From: Streptomyces sp. NBC_00576
GTDB lineage: Bacteria; Actinomycetota; Actinomycetes; Streptomycetales; Streptomycetaceae
Length of the DNA stretch: 64,000 nt
NCBI RefSeq assembly: GCF_036345175.1
Contig: NZ_CP107780.1
Location: 8,804,001-8,868,000, forward strand
Direction of reading: 5' to 3'
Shown in pieces: positions 16,605 to 24,403 of this stretch. Within the stretch, counting starts at the first letter, position 1. The number at the start of each line of letters is the position of its first letter. The notes under the pieces were generated by a model. That model had not been told where the DNA came from, did not search any database, and saw only the letters and a program-made list of their open reading frames with translations. A program made the position numbers and the translations under genes.

Positions 16605-17686
16605 GAACCGCACTCGTCATCGGCACAGGCCTGATCGGTACGTCCGCCGCGCTCGCCCTCGCCTCACGCGGCGTCGTCGTCCATCTCACCGACCACGACC
16701 CCGAGCAGGCCCGTACGGCAGCCGCCCTGGGTGCCGGTACGGACGAGGTGCCGGAGGGGCCGGTCGACCTCGCGATCATCGCCGCGCCGCCCGCGCACGT
16801 GGCGGGCGCCCTCGCCGACGCGATGCGCCGGGGGGTCGCGCGCGGCTACCTCGACGTGGCCAGCGTCAAGGGCGGCCCGCGCCGCGAGCTGGAGGCGCTG
16901 GGTCTCGACCTGGCGTCGTACATCGGCTCGCACCCCATGTCGGGCCGCGAGAAGTCCGGCCCGCTGGCCGCGACCGGCGACCTCTTCGAGGGCCGTCCCT
17001 GGGTGCTGACGCCGACCCGCGACACCGACACCGAGGTGCTGAACCTCGCGCTGGAACTGGTCTCGCACTGCCGTGCCGTCCCCGTCGTCATGGACGCGGA
17101 CGCCCACGACCGTGCCGTGGCCCTCGTCTCCCACATGCCGCATCTGGTCTCCAGCATGGTCGCGGCGCGGCTGGAGAACGCGGAGGAGTCGGCCGTACGG
17201 CTGTGCGGGCAGGGCATCCGGGACGTGACCCGGATCGCCGCGTCCGATCCCGGCATGTGGATCGACATCCTCTCCGCCAACCCCGGGCCGGTCGCCGACC
17301 TCCTCACGGACGTCGCCGCCGATCTGGAGGAGACGGTTCAGGCGCTGCGCTCACTCCAGTCCTCCGACGAGGCGAAGCGCCGCGAGGGTGTCACCGGGGT
17401 CGAGGATGTCCTGCGGCGCGGGAACGCCGGGCAGGTTCGGGTGCCCGGCAAGCACGGGTCCGCTCCGCGGGTGTATGAGGTGGTTGCCGTTCTTATCGAC
17501 GACCAGCCTGGGCAGCTGGCCCGGATCTTCGCCGATGCGGGGCGGGCGGGGGTCAATATCGAGGATGTGCGGATCGAGCATGCGACGGGGCAGCAGGCGG
17601 GGCTTGTGCAGTTGATGGTGGAGCCGAAGGCTGCGCCTGTGCTTTCGGCTTCGCTGCGGGAGCGAGGGTGGGCGATTCGGCAGTAG
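16601..17686 (+). CDS. tyrA: Prephenate dehydrogenase with C-terminal ACT domain
   Basis: A 361-residue NAD-dependent enzyme oxidising prephenate to 4-hydroxyphenylpyruvate in tyrosine synthesis. The Rossmann start is VIGTGLIGTSAALALASRG, followed by catalytic SHPMSGREKSGP near residue 110 and VSHMPHLVSSMVA. A C-terminal ACT domain (about residues 285-361; VLIDDQPGQLARIF) suggests allosteric feedback by an aromatic amino acid. The GTG start overlaps aroH. The long in-frame extension upstream of 16601 is just the aroH shadow. Confidence 0.95.
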   Translation: MRTALVIGTGLIGTSAALALASRGVVVHLTDHDPEQARTAAALGAGTDEVPEGPVDLAIIAAPPAHVAGALADAMRRGVARGYLDVASVKGGPRRELEALGLDLASYIGSHPMSGREKSGPLAATGDLFEGRPWVLTPTRDTDTEVLNLALELVSHCRAVPVVMDADAHDRAVALVSHMPHLVSSMVAARLENAEESAVRLCGQGIRDVTRIAASDPGMWIDILSANPGPVADLLTDVAADLEETVQALRSLQSSDEAKRREGVTGVEDVLRRGNAGQVRVPGKHGSAPRVYEVVAVLIDDQPGQLARIFADAGRAGVNIEDVRIEHATGQQAGLVQLMVEPKAAPVLSASLRERGWAIRQ

Positions 17687-17704
17687 GGGGTGGCCCGCCG
17701 TAGC

Positions 17705-17840
17705 CGGGGGCTCCGCCCCCAGACCCCCGATCGGCCCTGAAGGGGCCTCGTCCTCAAACGCCGGACGGGCTGATGAGGCCGGGGCCGGCGTCGATGAGGC
17801 ACCGGACGGGCTGGGGCGGTTCGGGCCGTCGTCGAAGAGG
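17705..17840. repeat. Streptomyces intergenic repeat with hairpin
   Basis: Between tyrA and cmk lies the common Streptomyces GC-rich intergenic repeat. It starts with hairpin GGGGGC-tcc-GCCCCC (17706-17720), then AGACCCCCGATCGGCC and CCTCGTCCTCAAACGCCGGA, followed by a second partial copy of ACCGGACGGGCTGG. The hairpin may end the aroH-tyrA transcript. Recognition is from memory of Streptomyces genomes. Confidence 0.65.
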
Positions 17841-17954
17841 TGTTGTACGGGCTGGCTACGGTGCGGCCGGATGAGTGACCCGCACCCAGTAACCTTGTCC
17901 GGGGCACCCAGCGCCCCCGCCCCACCACCCCGGACCAGGAAAGGTGCCTCCACA

Positions 17955-18632
17955 GTGGATCGCGCCGCAGTGATTGTCGCCATTGACGGGCCCTCCGGCA
18001 CAGGCAAGTCGAGCACGTCCAAGGCCGTTGCCGCGCAGCTCGGGCTGGCCTACCTGGACACCGGGGCCCAGTACCGGGCGATCACCTGGTGGATGGTGAG
18101 CAACGGAATCGACATCACGGACCCCTCCGCGATAGCCGCCGTGGCAGGCAAGGCCGAGATCGTCTCCGGTACGGACCCGGAGAACCCGACGATCACCGTG
18201 GACGGCATCGACGTCGGCGGCCCGATCCGCACCCAGGAGGTCACCTCCAAGGTCAGCGCGGTGAGCGCCGTACCGGAGGTGCGTGCCCTGATCACCGAAC
18301 TGCAGCGTTCCATCGCCGCGTCCGCCGAGAAGGGGATCGTCGTCGAGGGGCGCGACATCGGGACGACCGTGCTGCCCGACGCCGACCTGAAGATCTTCCT
18401 CACCGCTTCCCCGGAGGCGCGGGCCGCCCGCCGCAGCGGTGAGCTGAAGGGTGCCGACGTCAACGCCACCCGTGAGGCGCTGCTGAAGCGGGACGCGGCC
18501 GACTCCAGCCGCAAGACCTCGCCGCTCGCCAAGGCGGACGACGCGGTGGAGGTCGACACCTCCGAGCTGACCCTGCAGCAGGTCATCGAGTGCGTCGTCA
18601 CCCTCGTCGAGGAGAAGCGGGACGCGAAGTGA
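17955..18632 (+). CDS. cmk: Cytidylate kinase
   Basis: Phosphorylates CMP and dCMP to the diphosphates using ATP. The P-loop IDGPSGTGKSSTSKAVA begins near residue 9, and LAYLDTGAQYRAITWW and VEGRDIGTTVLPDADLKIFL are family signatures. GTG 17955 has AGGAAAGG upstream and gives 225 residues, the family norm. An in-frame ATG at 17871 would add a 28-residue Pro-rich extension without a good ribosome site. It overlaps plsC by 4 bp (GTGA), forming the conserved cmk-plsC-der group. Confidence 0.95.
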   Translation: MDRAAVIVAIDGPSGTGKSSTSKAVAAQLGLAYLDTGAQYRAITWWMVSNGIDITDPSAIAAVAGKAEIVSGTDPENPTITVDGIDVGGPIRTQEVTSKVSAVSAVPEVRALITELQRSIAASAEKGIVVEGRDIGTTVLPDADLKIFLTASPEARAARRSGELKGADVNATREALLKRDAADSSRKTSPLAKADDAVEVDTSELTLQQVIECVVTLVEEKRDAK

Positions 18633-19333
18633 GCGGACCGTCGAAGTCGTCGAAGGCGTCCGAGGTTCCTACGGCGCGGGGCGCCGAGGTCGGGCGGCGC
18701 ATCGGTGTCGGCCTGATGTACGGGCTGTGGAAGCCGCGCGTGCTCGGTTCCTGGAAGGTGCCCGCGACCGGTCCGGTGATCCTCGCCGTCAACCACTCGC
18801 ACAACATCGACGGGCCGATGGTCATCGGTGTGGCGCCCCGGGCGTCGCACTTCCTGGTCAAGAAGGAGGCGTTCATCGGGCCGCTCGCCCCCGCCATGCG
18901 CGCCCTCGGTCAGGTGGAGGTGGACCGCTCGACGGCCGACCGCACGGCGATCACCCACGCCCTGGGTGTGCTGGCGAGCGGCGGGGTGCTCGGGATCTTT
19001 CCCGAGGGCAGCCGGGGCGACGGCGACTTCGCCTCGCTGCGCGCCGGTCTCGCCTACTTCGCGGTGCGGAGTGGAGCTCCCGTCGTTCCCGTGGCCGTCC
19101 TGGGAAGTTCCGACCGGCGGGGACGGTTGATAAAAGGGCTGCCTCCGCTGCGCAGTCGCGTCGACGTGGTCTTCGGTGACCCGTTCGTCGCGGGCGACGG
19201 CACCGGGCGGCGTACGCGCACGGCGCTGGACGAGGCGACCGTACACATTCAGAAGCAGCTCACCGCTCACCTGGAGAACGCCAGACGGCTCACCGGCCGC
19301 CAGGAAAACGCCGGGCGCCCCGCTGAGCGCTGA
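18629..19333 (+). CDS. plsC: 1-acyl-sn-glycerol-3-phosphate acyltransferase
   Basis: A 234-residue PlsC-type acyltransferase that acylates lysophosphatidic acid to phosphatidic acid at the membrane. Catalytic NHSHNID (NHx4D) is near residue 54 and FPEGSRGDGDF near 128; both motifs are intact. The GTG start overlaps the cmk stop, with GGAGAAG just upstream. The last ~25 residues are charged and family-divergent. Substrate specificity is inferred from family. Confidence 0.92.
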   Translation: MSGPSKSSKASEVPTARGAEVGRRIGVGLMYGLWKPRVLGSWKVPATGPVILAVNHSHNIDGPMVIGVAPRASHFLVKKEAFIGPLAPAMRALGQVEVDRSTADRTAITHALGVLASGGVLGIFPEGSRGDGDFASLRAGLAYFAVRSGAPVVPVAVLGSSDRRGRLIKGLPPLRSRVDVVFGDPFVAGDGTGRRTRTALDEATVHIQKQLTAHLENARRLTGRQENAGRPAER

Positions 19334-19424
19334 GAGACACTTGAGTACTTGAGCAGTTTGAGTAGTGGATCACCCGATAACGGGGGGTTCCACCGATCAC
19401 CACGATGAACGAGGTACGGACTTC

Positions 19425-20897
19425 ATGAACGACCACATTCCCTCCGGCGGCTCGGGAGAGCACGAGCACGGAGAGCTTGGCGATGCCGAGTACGCGGAGT
19501 TCATGGAGCTCGCCGCGGTAGAGGGCTTCGACGTCGAGGATGTCGAGGGCGCGATCGACGAGGCGGGGCATGGGCCGCTGCCCGTTCTCGCCGTCGTGGG
19601 GCGGCCGAACGTCGGCAAGTCGACGCTCGTCAACCGCATCATCGGGCGCCGCGAGGCCGTCGTCGAGGACAAGCCCGGCGTCACCCGCGACCGCGTCACC
19701 TACGAGGCCGAATGGGCCGGGCGGCGCTTCAAGATCGTCGACACCGGCGGCTGGGAGCAGGACGTCCTCGGTATCGACGCCTCCGTGGCCGCGCAGGCCG
19801 AGTACGCGATCGAGGCGTCCGACGCGGTCGTCTTCGTCGTCGACGCCAAGGTCGGCGCGACCGACACCGACGAGGCGGTCGTCCGGCTGCTGCGCAAGGC
19901 CGGCAAGCCCGTCGTGCTGTGCGCCAACAAGGTCGACGGGCCGAGCGGCGAGGCCGACGCCACGTCCCTGTGGGCCCTCGGGCTCGGCGAGCCGCACCCC
20001 GTCTCCTCGCTGCACGGCCGCGGCACCGGCGACATGCTGGACGCCGTCCTGGAGGCGCTGCCCGAGGCACCCGCGCAGACCTTCGGCGCCGGGGTCGGCG
20101 GCCCGCGCCGCATCGCCCTCATCGGCCGCCCGAACGTCGGCAAGTCCTCGCTGCTGAACAAGGTGGCGGGCCAGGAGCGCGTCGTCGTCAACGAGATCGC
20201 GGGCACCACCCGTGACCCGGTCGACGAGCTCATCGAACTCGGCGGTGTCACCTGGAAGTTCATCGACACGGCGGGCATCCGCAAGCGCGTCCACCTCCAG
20301 CAGGGTGCCGACTACTACGCCTCGCTGCGTACGGCCGCCGCCGTGGAGAAGGCCGAGGTCGCCGTCATCCTGATCGACGGCTCCGAGAACATCTCCATCC
20401 AGGACCAGCGGATCGTCACCATGGCCGTCGACGCGGGCCGTGCGATCGTCCTCGCGTACAACAAGTGGGACACGCTCGACGAGGAGCGCCGCTACTACCT
20501 GGAGCGGGAGATCGAGACCGAGCTCGCCCAGGTGGCGTGGGCGCCCCGCGTCAACGTCTCGGCGCGCACCGGCCGGCACATGGAGAAGCTGGTCCCCGCG
20601 ATCGAGGCCGCCCTCGCGGGCTGGGAGACCCGGGTTCCCACGGGCCGACTGAACGCCTTCCTCGGTGAACTGGTCGCCGCCCATCCGCACCCGGTCCGGG
20701 GCGGCAAGCAGCCGCGCATCCTGTTCGGCACGCAGGCGGGCACCAAGCCGCCGCGGTTCGTGCTCTTCGCCTCCGGCTTCATCGAGGCCGGTTACCGCCG
20801 TTTCGTGGAGCGCCGACTGCGCGAGGAGTTCGGCTTCGACGGCACGCCGATCCACATCTCGGTGCGGGTGCGCGAGAAGCGAGGCCGGAAGAAGTAG
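19425..20897 (+). CDS. der: Ribosome-associated GTPase Der (EngA)
   Basis: A 490-residue essential GTPase for 50S subunit assembly, with two tandem G domains and a C-terminal KH-like domain. G1 motifs are GRPNVGKST (domain 1, about residue 60) and GRPNVGKSS (domain 2, about residue 233); DTGGW and DTAGI are the respective G3 motifs, and NKVDG and NKWD the G4 motifs. The acidic N-terminal ~50 residues are actinobacterial. ATG 19425 has GAGG 10 bases upstream. It ends just before an exceptionally long hairpin. Confidence 0.96.
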   Translation: MNDHIPSGGSGEHEHGELGDAEYAEFMELAAVEGFDVEDVEGAIDEAGHGPLPVLAVVGRPNVGKSTLVNRIIGRREAVVEDKPGVTRDRVTYEAEWAGRRFKIVDTGGWEQDVLGIDASVAAQAEYAIEASDAVVFVVDAKVGATDTDEAVVRLLRKAGKPVVLCANKVDGPSGEADATSLWALGLGEPHPVSSLHGRGTGDMLDAVLEALPEAPAQTFGAGVGGPRRIALIGRPNVGKSSLLNKVAGQERVVVNEIAGTTRDPVDELIELGGVTWKFIDTAGIRKRVHLQQGADYYASLRTAAAVEKAEVAVILIDGSENISIQDQRIVTMAVDAGRAIVLAYNKWDTLDEERRYYLEREIETELAQVAWAPRVNVSARTGRHMEKLVPAIEAALAGWETRVPTGRLNAFLGELVAAHPHPVRGGKQPRILFGTQAGTKPPRFVLFASGFIEAGYRRFVERRLREEFGFDGTPIHISVRVREKRGRKK

Positions 20898-20905
20898 TGG
20901 TATGT

Positions 20906-20974
20906 AGCAGTACCTGCACGTGACTGAGGGCGGCTCCGGATGGGAGCCGCCCTCAGTCACGTGCAGGTACTGCT
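20906..20974. terminator. Perfect 32-bp-stem bidirectional terminator
   Basis: Left arm 20906-20937 and right arm 20943-20974 are perfect reverse complements over 32 bp, with a 5-base loop. It begins 9 bases after the der stop, and its last base is the first base of the convergent gene's stop codon. It is well placed to stop transcription from both sides. Confidence 0.9.
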
Positions 20975-21447
20975 CACAGGTCCCGGCGCGGGCCCGGTGG
21001 CAACGCCGCCGGGATGTGGGTCATCCCGGTGTAGTGCTGTCGTCCGCCCGTCGGCCATACGGCGGTCGGGGTCGGAGTCGGGGTCGCGGACTGCCCCTGT
21101 TGCGCGTCGAGTTGGCCGACCCGCTGCCACACGGACTGCTGTCCGCCGCCCTGGCTGCCGTTGCGCGCACTCAACGCCCCCGCGCTGTAGGCGCTGTACG
21201 AGCCCGAGGTCGAGCCGAACGAGCCGCTGTACGGGGCGAGGCCGTTCGGATTGGCCCCGAACGCCGCGAAGTCCAGCTCCTCCTCGCCGCTGCGGTCGCC
21301 CGGCAGCGAGCGGAAGGACTTGCCGTACTCGGCGTACAGCGCGTCGTAGATCGGCGTGACCGATGGGCCGCTGGAGTAGTCCTGGGTCGACCGCGCGGAC
21401 GGGATCGACTGGTAGGACTGGCGGCGGGGGACGTCGTAGGTGTGCAC
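20974..21447 (-). CDS. Tyr/Ser/Gln-rich protein of unknown function
   Basis: A 157-residue protein I do not recognise. It begins HTYDVPRRQSYQSIPSARST and has a Tyr/Ser/Gly-rich middle (APYSGSFGSTSGSYSAYSAG) and Gln/Pro/Thr-rich end, all suggesting disorder. The codon pattern is coding-like. The frame is open to 21576, but the DNA beyond ~21500 is a Streptomyces intergenic repeat, so GTG 21447 is preferred although no strong ribosome site precedes it. It converges with der across a shared hairpin. Confidence 0.62.
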   Translation of the reverse strand: MHTYDVPRRQSYQSIPSARSTQDYSSGPSVTPIYDALYAEYGKSFRSLPGDRSGEEELDFAAFGANPNGLAPYSGSFGSTSGSYSAYSAGALSARNGSQGGGQQSVWQRVGQLDAQQGQSATPTPTPTAVWPTGGRQHYTGMTHIPAALPPGPRRDL

Positions 21448-21502
21448 ATACGTCCAAACGACCCCGCTGCCCAACGGATGCGGCCGGTACCCGGACTTTG
21501 CA

Positions 21503-21575
21503 GGGCGCGCGAAGCGCCCCTGCAGGGGCGCGGGGCTGAGACATTTGCGGCTCCGCCGCGTGGCGACCAGCCACA
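21503..21575. repeat. Streptomyces intergenic repeat (hairpin cluster)
   Basis: Three hairpins in a row: GGGCGC-gcgaa-wait-free GCGCCC (21504-21519), the 14-bp palindrome GCCCCTGCAGGGGC (21516-21529) and GCGGC-tcc-GCCGC (21547-21559), followed by GGCGACCAGCCACA. This matches a repeat family common between Streptomyces genes. It separates two minus-strand genes. Confidence 0.65.
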
Positions 21576-21650
21576 CTCAACCGGTAGTCGCCAACAAGCC
21601 GAAGCACCCCCGGTCTACAGCGCTCCCGTATCCGCCGGCGGCAACAGCGC

Positions 21651-22424
21651 TCAGGTACCCGCCAGGGGCAACGCGCTGGCGACCAGCTTCCCGATCCCCG
21701 CCGCCTTGTCCAGCGCGTCCCGCAGCAGGTCCTCGCGGGGCTGGCGGCCGATCGAGCCGACCGGTGCCGCGAACATCAGCACCTGCTGGTGCTTGTTGGC
21801 GGCGGCGCGCCAGCTCTCGGTGACCTGGAGCGGCTGGTGCGCCTGCCACCAGGCCACCGCGGAGCCGCCGTTCGGGCCCGGCTGGAGTACGGCGTGCAGC
21901 TGGCCCGCCGCGAGCAGCACCGACCAGCCGTGCAGCACGGGCGGCACCTCCGTCAGCTCGGTCAGCGGCATGAAGCCCTGCTCGATGAGGAGCGGCAGGA
22001 AGTCGTCCCCGGCGCCGGTCGCGCCGGGGCGGACGATCGGGGCGGTCGGTTCGACGACCAGGGCGGGGTGCAACTCGCCCTCGATCAGGACCAGTCCGCT
22101 GGTGACCCCCAGTACGGCCTGCTCGGGTGCGGCCATCGGGGCCTCCTCGTCGGCGTTGATGGAGCGGACCGCGCCCTGGAGCTGCTCCTCGGTGACCTGG
22201 ACGACCTGCGACGGCAGGCAGCCCGCGTGGGCGAAGGCGAGGACGGCGGTCTCGTCCCCGATGAAGAGGACGGTGCTGGTGCGCTCCTGGGCGGAGTCGC
22301 CCGGCGTGCGACAGGACGTGCAGTCGTAACTGCCCGGGGCGTTGTCGCCGGCGAGCAGCCGGTCGGCTTCTTCGTCGCCGATCTCGGCGCGGACCTCGTC
22401 GCTGACATCGAGCATGCGCGGCAC
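21651..22424 (-). CDS. SseB-like/uncharacterised conserved protein
   Basis: A 257-residue soluble protein without signal peptide. It has an acidic N-terminus, a CTSC motif near residue 36, and alternating hydrophobic stretches (TSTVLFIGDETAVLAFAHAG, WSVLLAAGQLHAVLQPG, HQQVLMFAAPVGSIG). The CxxC could bind a metal, but no second pair is seen. GTG 22424 has GAGGGAG six bases upstream; ATG 22415 is an alternative. I do not recognise a catalytic family; the SseB comparison is only by overall pattern. It is a separate transcript from the gene downstream because of the repeat between them. Confidence 0.7.
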   Translation of the reverse strand: MPRMLDVSDEVRAEIGDEEADRLLAGDNAPGSYDCTSCRTPGDSAQERTSTVLFIGDETAVLAFAHAGCLPSQVVQVTEEQLQGAVRSINADEEAPMAAPEQAVLGVTSGLVLIEGELHPALVVEPTAPIVRPGATGAGDDFLPLLIEQGFMPLTELTEVPPVLHGWSVLLAAGQLHAVLQPGPNGGSAVAWWQAHQPLQVTESWRAAANKHQQVLMFAAPVGSIGRQPREDLLRDALDKAAGIGKLVASALPLAGT

Positions 22425-22964
22425 GGGTGGCTCCCTCGGGATGCGGTGCGTGGCGGGGCCGGGTCGCCCCCGGCCGGTGAACCCGGACAGCCCAGGCTCA
22501 TGAAGATGACAACGGGCGATCTGTGGCAGGGGTCACGCTGCATGGCGAACGGAATCGAACCATCCTGCGCGGACTGTCACCCTGGGTGCGGAATTGGGCA
22601 CTCCATGTCAAGTAACAGACAGGTTACGGAAGTTGGTTTGGTGAACTGACTCACAGTTTGTCCGAGTAGCTGGTTGATAAATCAGGAAATGCGCGAATTA
22701 AGTGGGTGTCCGGAATTCGCCGCTACCTACGGTAACTATTAACTGGCCTGGGGCAACAGGGAGTTGGTTGATATCACCTCGTCAGGGTCCATAGATTCCT
22801 CCGCCGTGTGCACCTAGCACCGCTTGGGTACGTCCGCCGGTCGCGCAGAACCAGACACCGCGCAGCACCACCGCCGACGGACGGGGCGGAGCGTGCCGAC
22901 CGCGTTCACTTGCGGCCGACGCGCCCCGGTCAGGGGGAGCCCGGGTCTGTGGAGAGGGATCTAC
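22425..22964. other. Long intergenic region upstream of the Rpf gene
   Basis: 540 bp without a convincing gene. A 49-codon + strand frame (about 22500-22648) with several Cys codons is present but has no supporting similarity. The region 22600-22780 is markedly AT-richer than its surroundings and includes the inverted repeat GTAAC-agacag-GTTAC (22612-22627). A promoter is listed separately. From the predicted start site the leader to the ATG is about 160 nt and could fold. Confidence 0.6.
22768..22797 (+). promoter_or_regulatory. Candidate promoter for the Rpf gene
   Basis: TTGATA (22768-22773) and TAGATT (22792-22797) are separated by 18 bases; TAGATT fits the TAGRRT -10 pattern. It lies in an AT-rich stretch and predicts a 5' leader of about 160 nt. 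Confidence 0.5.
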
Positions 22965-23669
22965 ATGTCCGAATGTGCCGATAGTTACACCCGCAAGACG
23001 CGCAAGACGGCGGTCCTCGCCGGGGCAGCACTGCTCGCCCCTCTCGGACTGCTGGCCGCGACCGGCAACGCCGCGGCAGCGGACAGCGGGGTGTGGGACC
23101 GCATCGCCCAGTGCGAGAGCGGCGGAAACTGGCACATCAACACCGGCAACGGCTACTACGGAGGGCTCCAGTTCTCCGCCGGCACCTGGCGCGCCTACGG
23201 CGGCACGGCCTACGCGGCCACCGCCGACGGGGCCAGCAGGTCCCAGCAGATCGCCGTCGCCACCAAGGTCCAGGGCGCCCAGGGCTGGGGCGCGTGGCCG
23301 ACCTGTTCGGCGCGTGCCGGGGCCGGCGGGAGCGCTCCCGCCGTATCGGGCTCCGACGCGGGCTCCGGTTCGGCCACCACCAAGTCGACGAAGAAGTCGA
23401 CCAAGCCGTCCACCGAGCGGTCGGCCAACAATGCGAGCGGTTCCGGTGAGTCCGCCGCCTCCAAGGCTCCGTCGAAGGCACCGGAGCGTTCGCCGGCCCA
23501 CACGGGCCGCAGCTCGTCCCGCGGCGACTACACCGTCCGCGCGGGCGACACCCTGAGCGGCATCGCCGCCCGGTACACGACCACCTGGCAGCACCTCTAC
23601 GCCGCCAACAAGGCTGTCATCGGCGACAGTCCCGACCTGATCATGCCGGGACAGAGGCTCGACTTCTGA
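22965..23669 (+). CDS. Resuscitation-promoting factor (Rpf) with LysM domain
   Basis: A 234-residue secreted muralytic enzyme that cleaves peptidoglycan and helps spores or dormant cells resume growth. A signal peptide (LAGAALLAPLGLLAATG) with an AAAA-type cleavage region leads into the Rpf lysozyme-like domain (about residues 40-115), with the catalytic Glu in AQCESGGNWH and the family sequences GGLQFSAGTW and GWGAWPTC. A Ser/Lys/Thr-rich linker precedes a C-terminal LysM (YTVRAGDTLSGIAARYTTTW) that binds peptidoglycan. ATG 22965 follows GGAGAGGGA. It ends before a strong terminator. In S. coelicolor rpfA is controlled by a c-di-AMP riboswitch; I could not see that motif here. Confidence 0.93.
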   Translation: MSECADSYTRKTRKTAVLAGAALLAPLGLLAATGNAAAADSGVWDRIAQCESGGNWHINTGNGYYGGLQFSAGTWRAYGGTAYAATADGASRSQQIAVATKVQGAQGWGAWPTCSARAGAGGSAPAVSGSDAGSGSATTKSTKKSTKPSTERSANNASGSGESAASKAPSKAPERSPAHTGRSSSRGDYTVRAGDTLSGIAARYTTTWQHLYAANKAVIGDSPDLIMPGQRLDF

Positions 23670-23690
23670 GCCGCTCCCCCGCGTCGGGTA

Positions 23691-23726
23691 GGTGCCCCAC
23701 CCGGTCCTCGGACCGGGTGGGGCACC
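23691..23726. terminator. Bidirectional terminator hairpin
   Basis: A perfect 17-bp stem (GGTGCCCCACCCGGTCC with its complement) with a 2-base nominal loop lies between the convergent Rpf and livF genes. It is well placed to end both transcripts. Confidence 0.85.
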
Positions 23727-23755
23727 GGCGTCCTACGCGGTCGTCCGGCCGTCGG

Positions 23756-24403
23756 TCATCCCGAGGGGCCGGCCAGTTCGGCCGCCTCCCCGCTGAACAC
23801 GACAGTGCCCCGGCGGAGTTCGTACACGAGAGCGCGGCGGCCGTGCAGAACGGGCGGCAGCCGCTGCTCGGCGACGATCACGCAGGCGTCCAGCGCGCTC
23901 AGCAGTTCGTACGTGCGGGCCGCGACCGTCGGTGACATGCCCTGCGCGGGTTCGTCGACGAGCACCACGCGCGCGTGTGCCAGCAGGGCGCGGGAGAGCG
24001 CGAGCATGCGCTGCTCGCCGCCGGAGAGGGTGCCCGCGCGGCGTGACAGCAGGGGCTTCAGCGGCGGGTAGGCGTCGAGCGCGGGGGCGGCGTCGCGTGC
24101 CGCAAGCTCCAGGTTCTCCCGGACGGTCAGCGACCCGAACACGGCCTGCCGCTCCGGGACCAGGCACAGACCACGCCGGGCACGTTCGTACGCGGGCACC
24201 CGGGTCACGTCGGCCCCGTCCCACACCACCGCGCCCCCGGACAGCGGTACCGCTCCGGCGAGGGCGCGCAGCACGGTCGTACGGCCGGAGCCGTTGCGGC
24301 CCAGCAGGACGGTGATGCCCGGACCGGGGGCGGTGAGGGAGACGCCGTGCAGGGCCTCCAACGGGCCGTACCGCACGCGCGCGTGCCGCAGGGAGAGGGT
24401 CAT
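23756..24403 (-). CDS. livF: Branched-chain amino acid-type ABC ATPase LivF, Walker A Lys replaced by Arg
   Basis: A 215-residue nucleotide-binding subunit of a HAAT-type importer. LivF features are RARRGLCLVPERQAVFGSLT, the signature LSGGEQRMLALSRALL and Walker B VVLVDEPAQGMSP. The Walker A reads GRNGSGRTT: Arg (codon at 24281-24283, CGT) replaces the Lys that contacts ATP phosphates, which normally cripples that site. The ATG overlaps the stop of the LivH-LivM-LivG fusion gene (ATGA), so the ratio of the two is coupled. As the last gene of the operon it ends near the Rpf terminator. See the findings for the asymmetry argument. Confidence 0.9.
   Translation of the reverse strand: MTLSLRHARVRYGPLEALHGVSLTAPGPGITVLLGRNGSGRTTVLRALAGAVPLSGGAVVWDGADVTRVPAYERARRGLCLVPERQAVFGSLTVRENLELAARDAAPALDAYPPLKPLLSRRAGTLSGGEQRMLALSRALLAHARVVLVDEPAQGMSPTVAARTYELLSALDACVIVAEQRLPPVLHGRRALVYELRRGTVVFSGEAAELAGPSG

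Noticed and set aside
22480..22600. tRNA-like GGTTCGATTCC on the minus strand
   Set aside because: Only a weak T-arm; no matching acceptor stem, anticodon arm or D-arm could be placed.
22804..22964. c-di-AMP (ydaO) riboswitch in the Rpf leader
   Set aside because: Expected because rpfA of S. coelicolor has one, but the conserved AGCTAACC and GGGGTGAATC-type blocks were not found in this leader.
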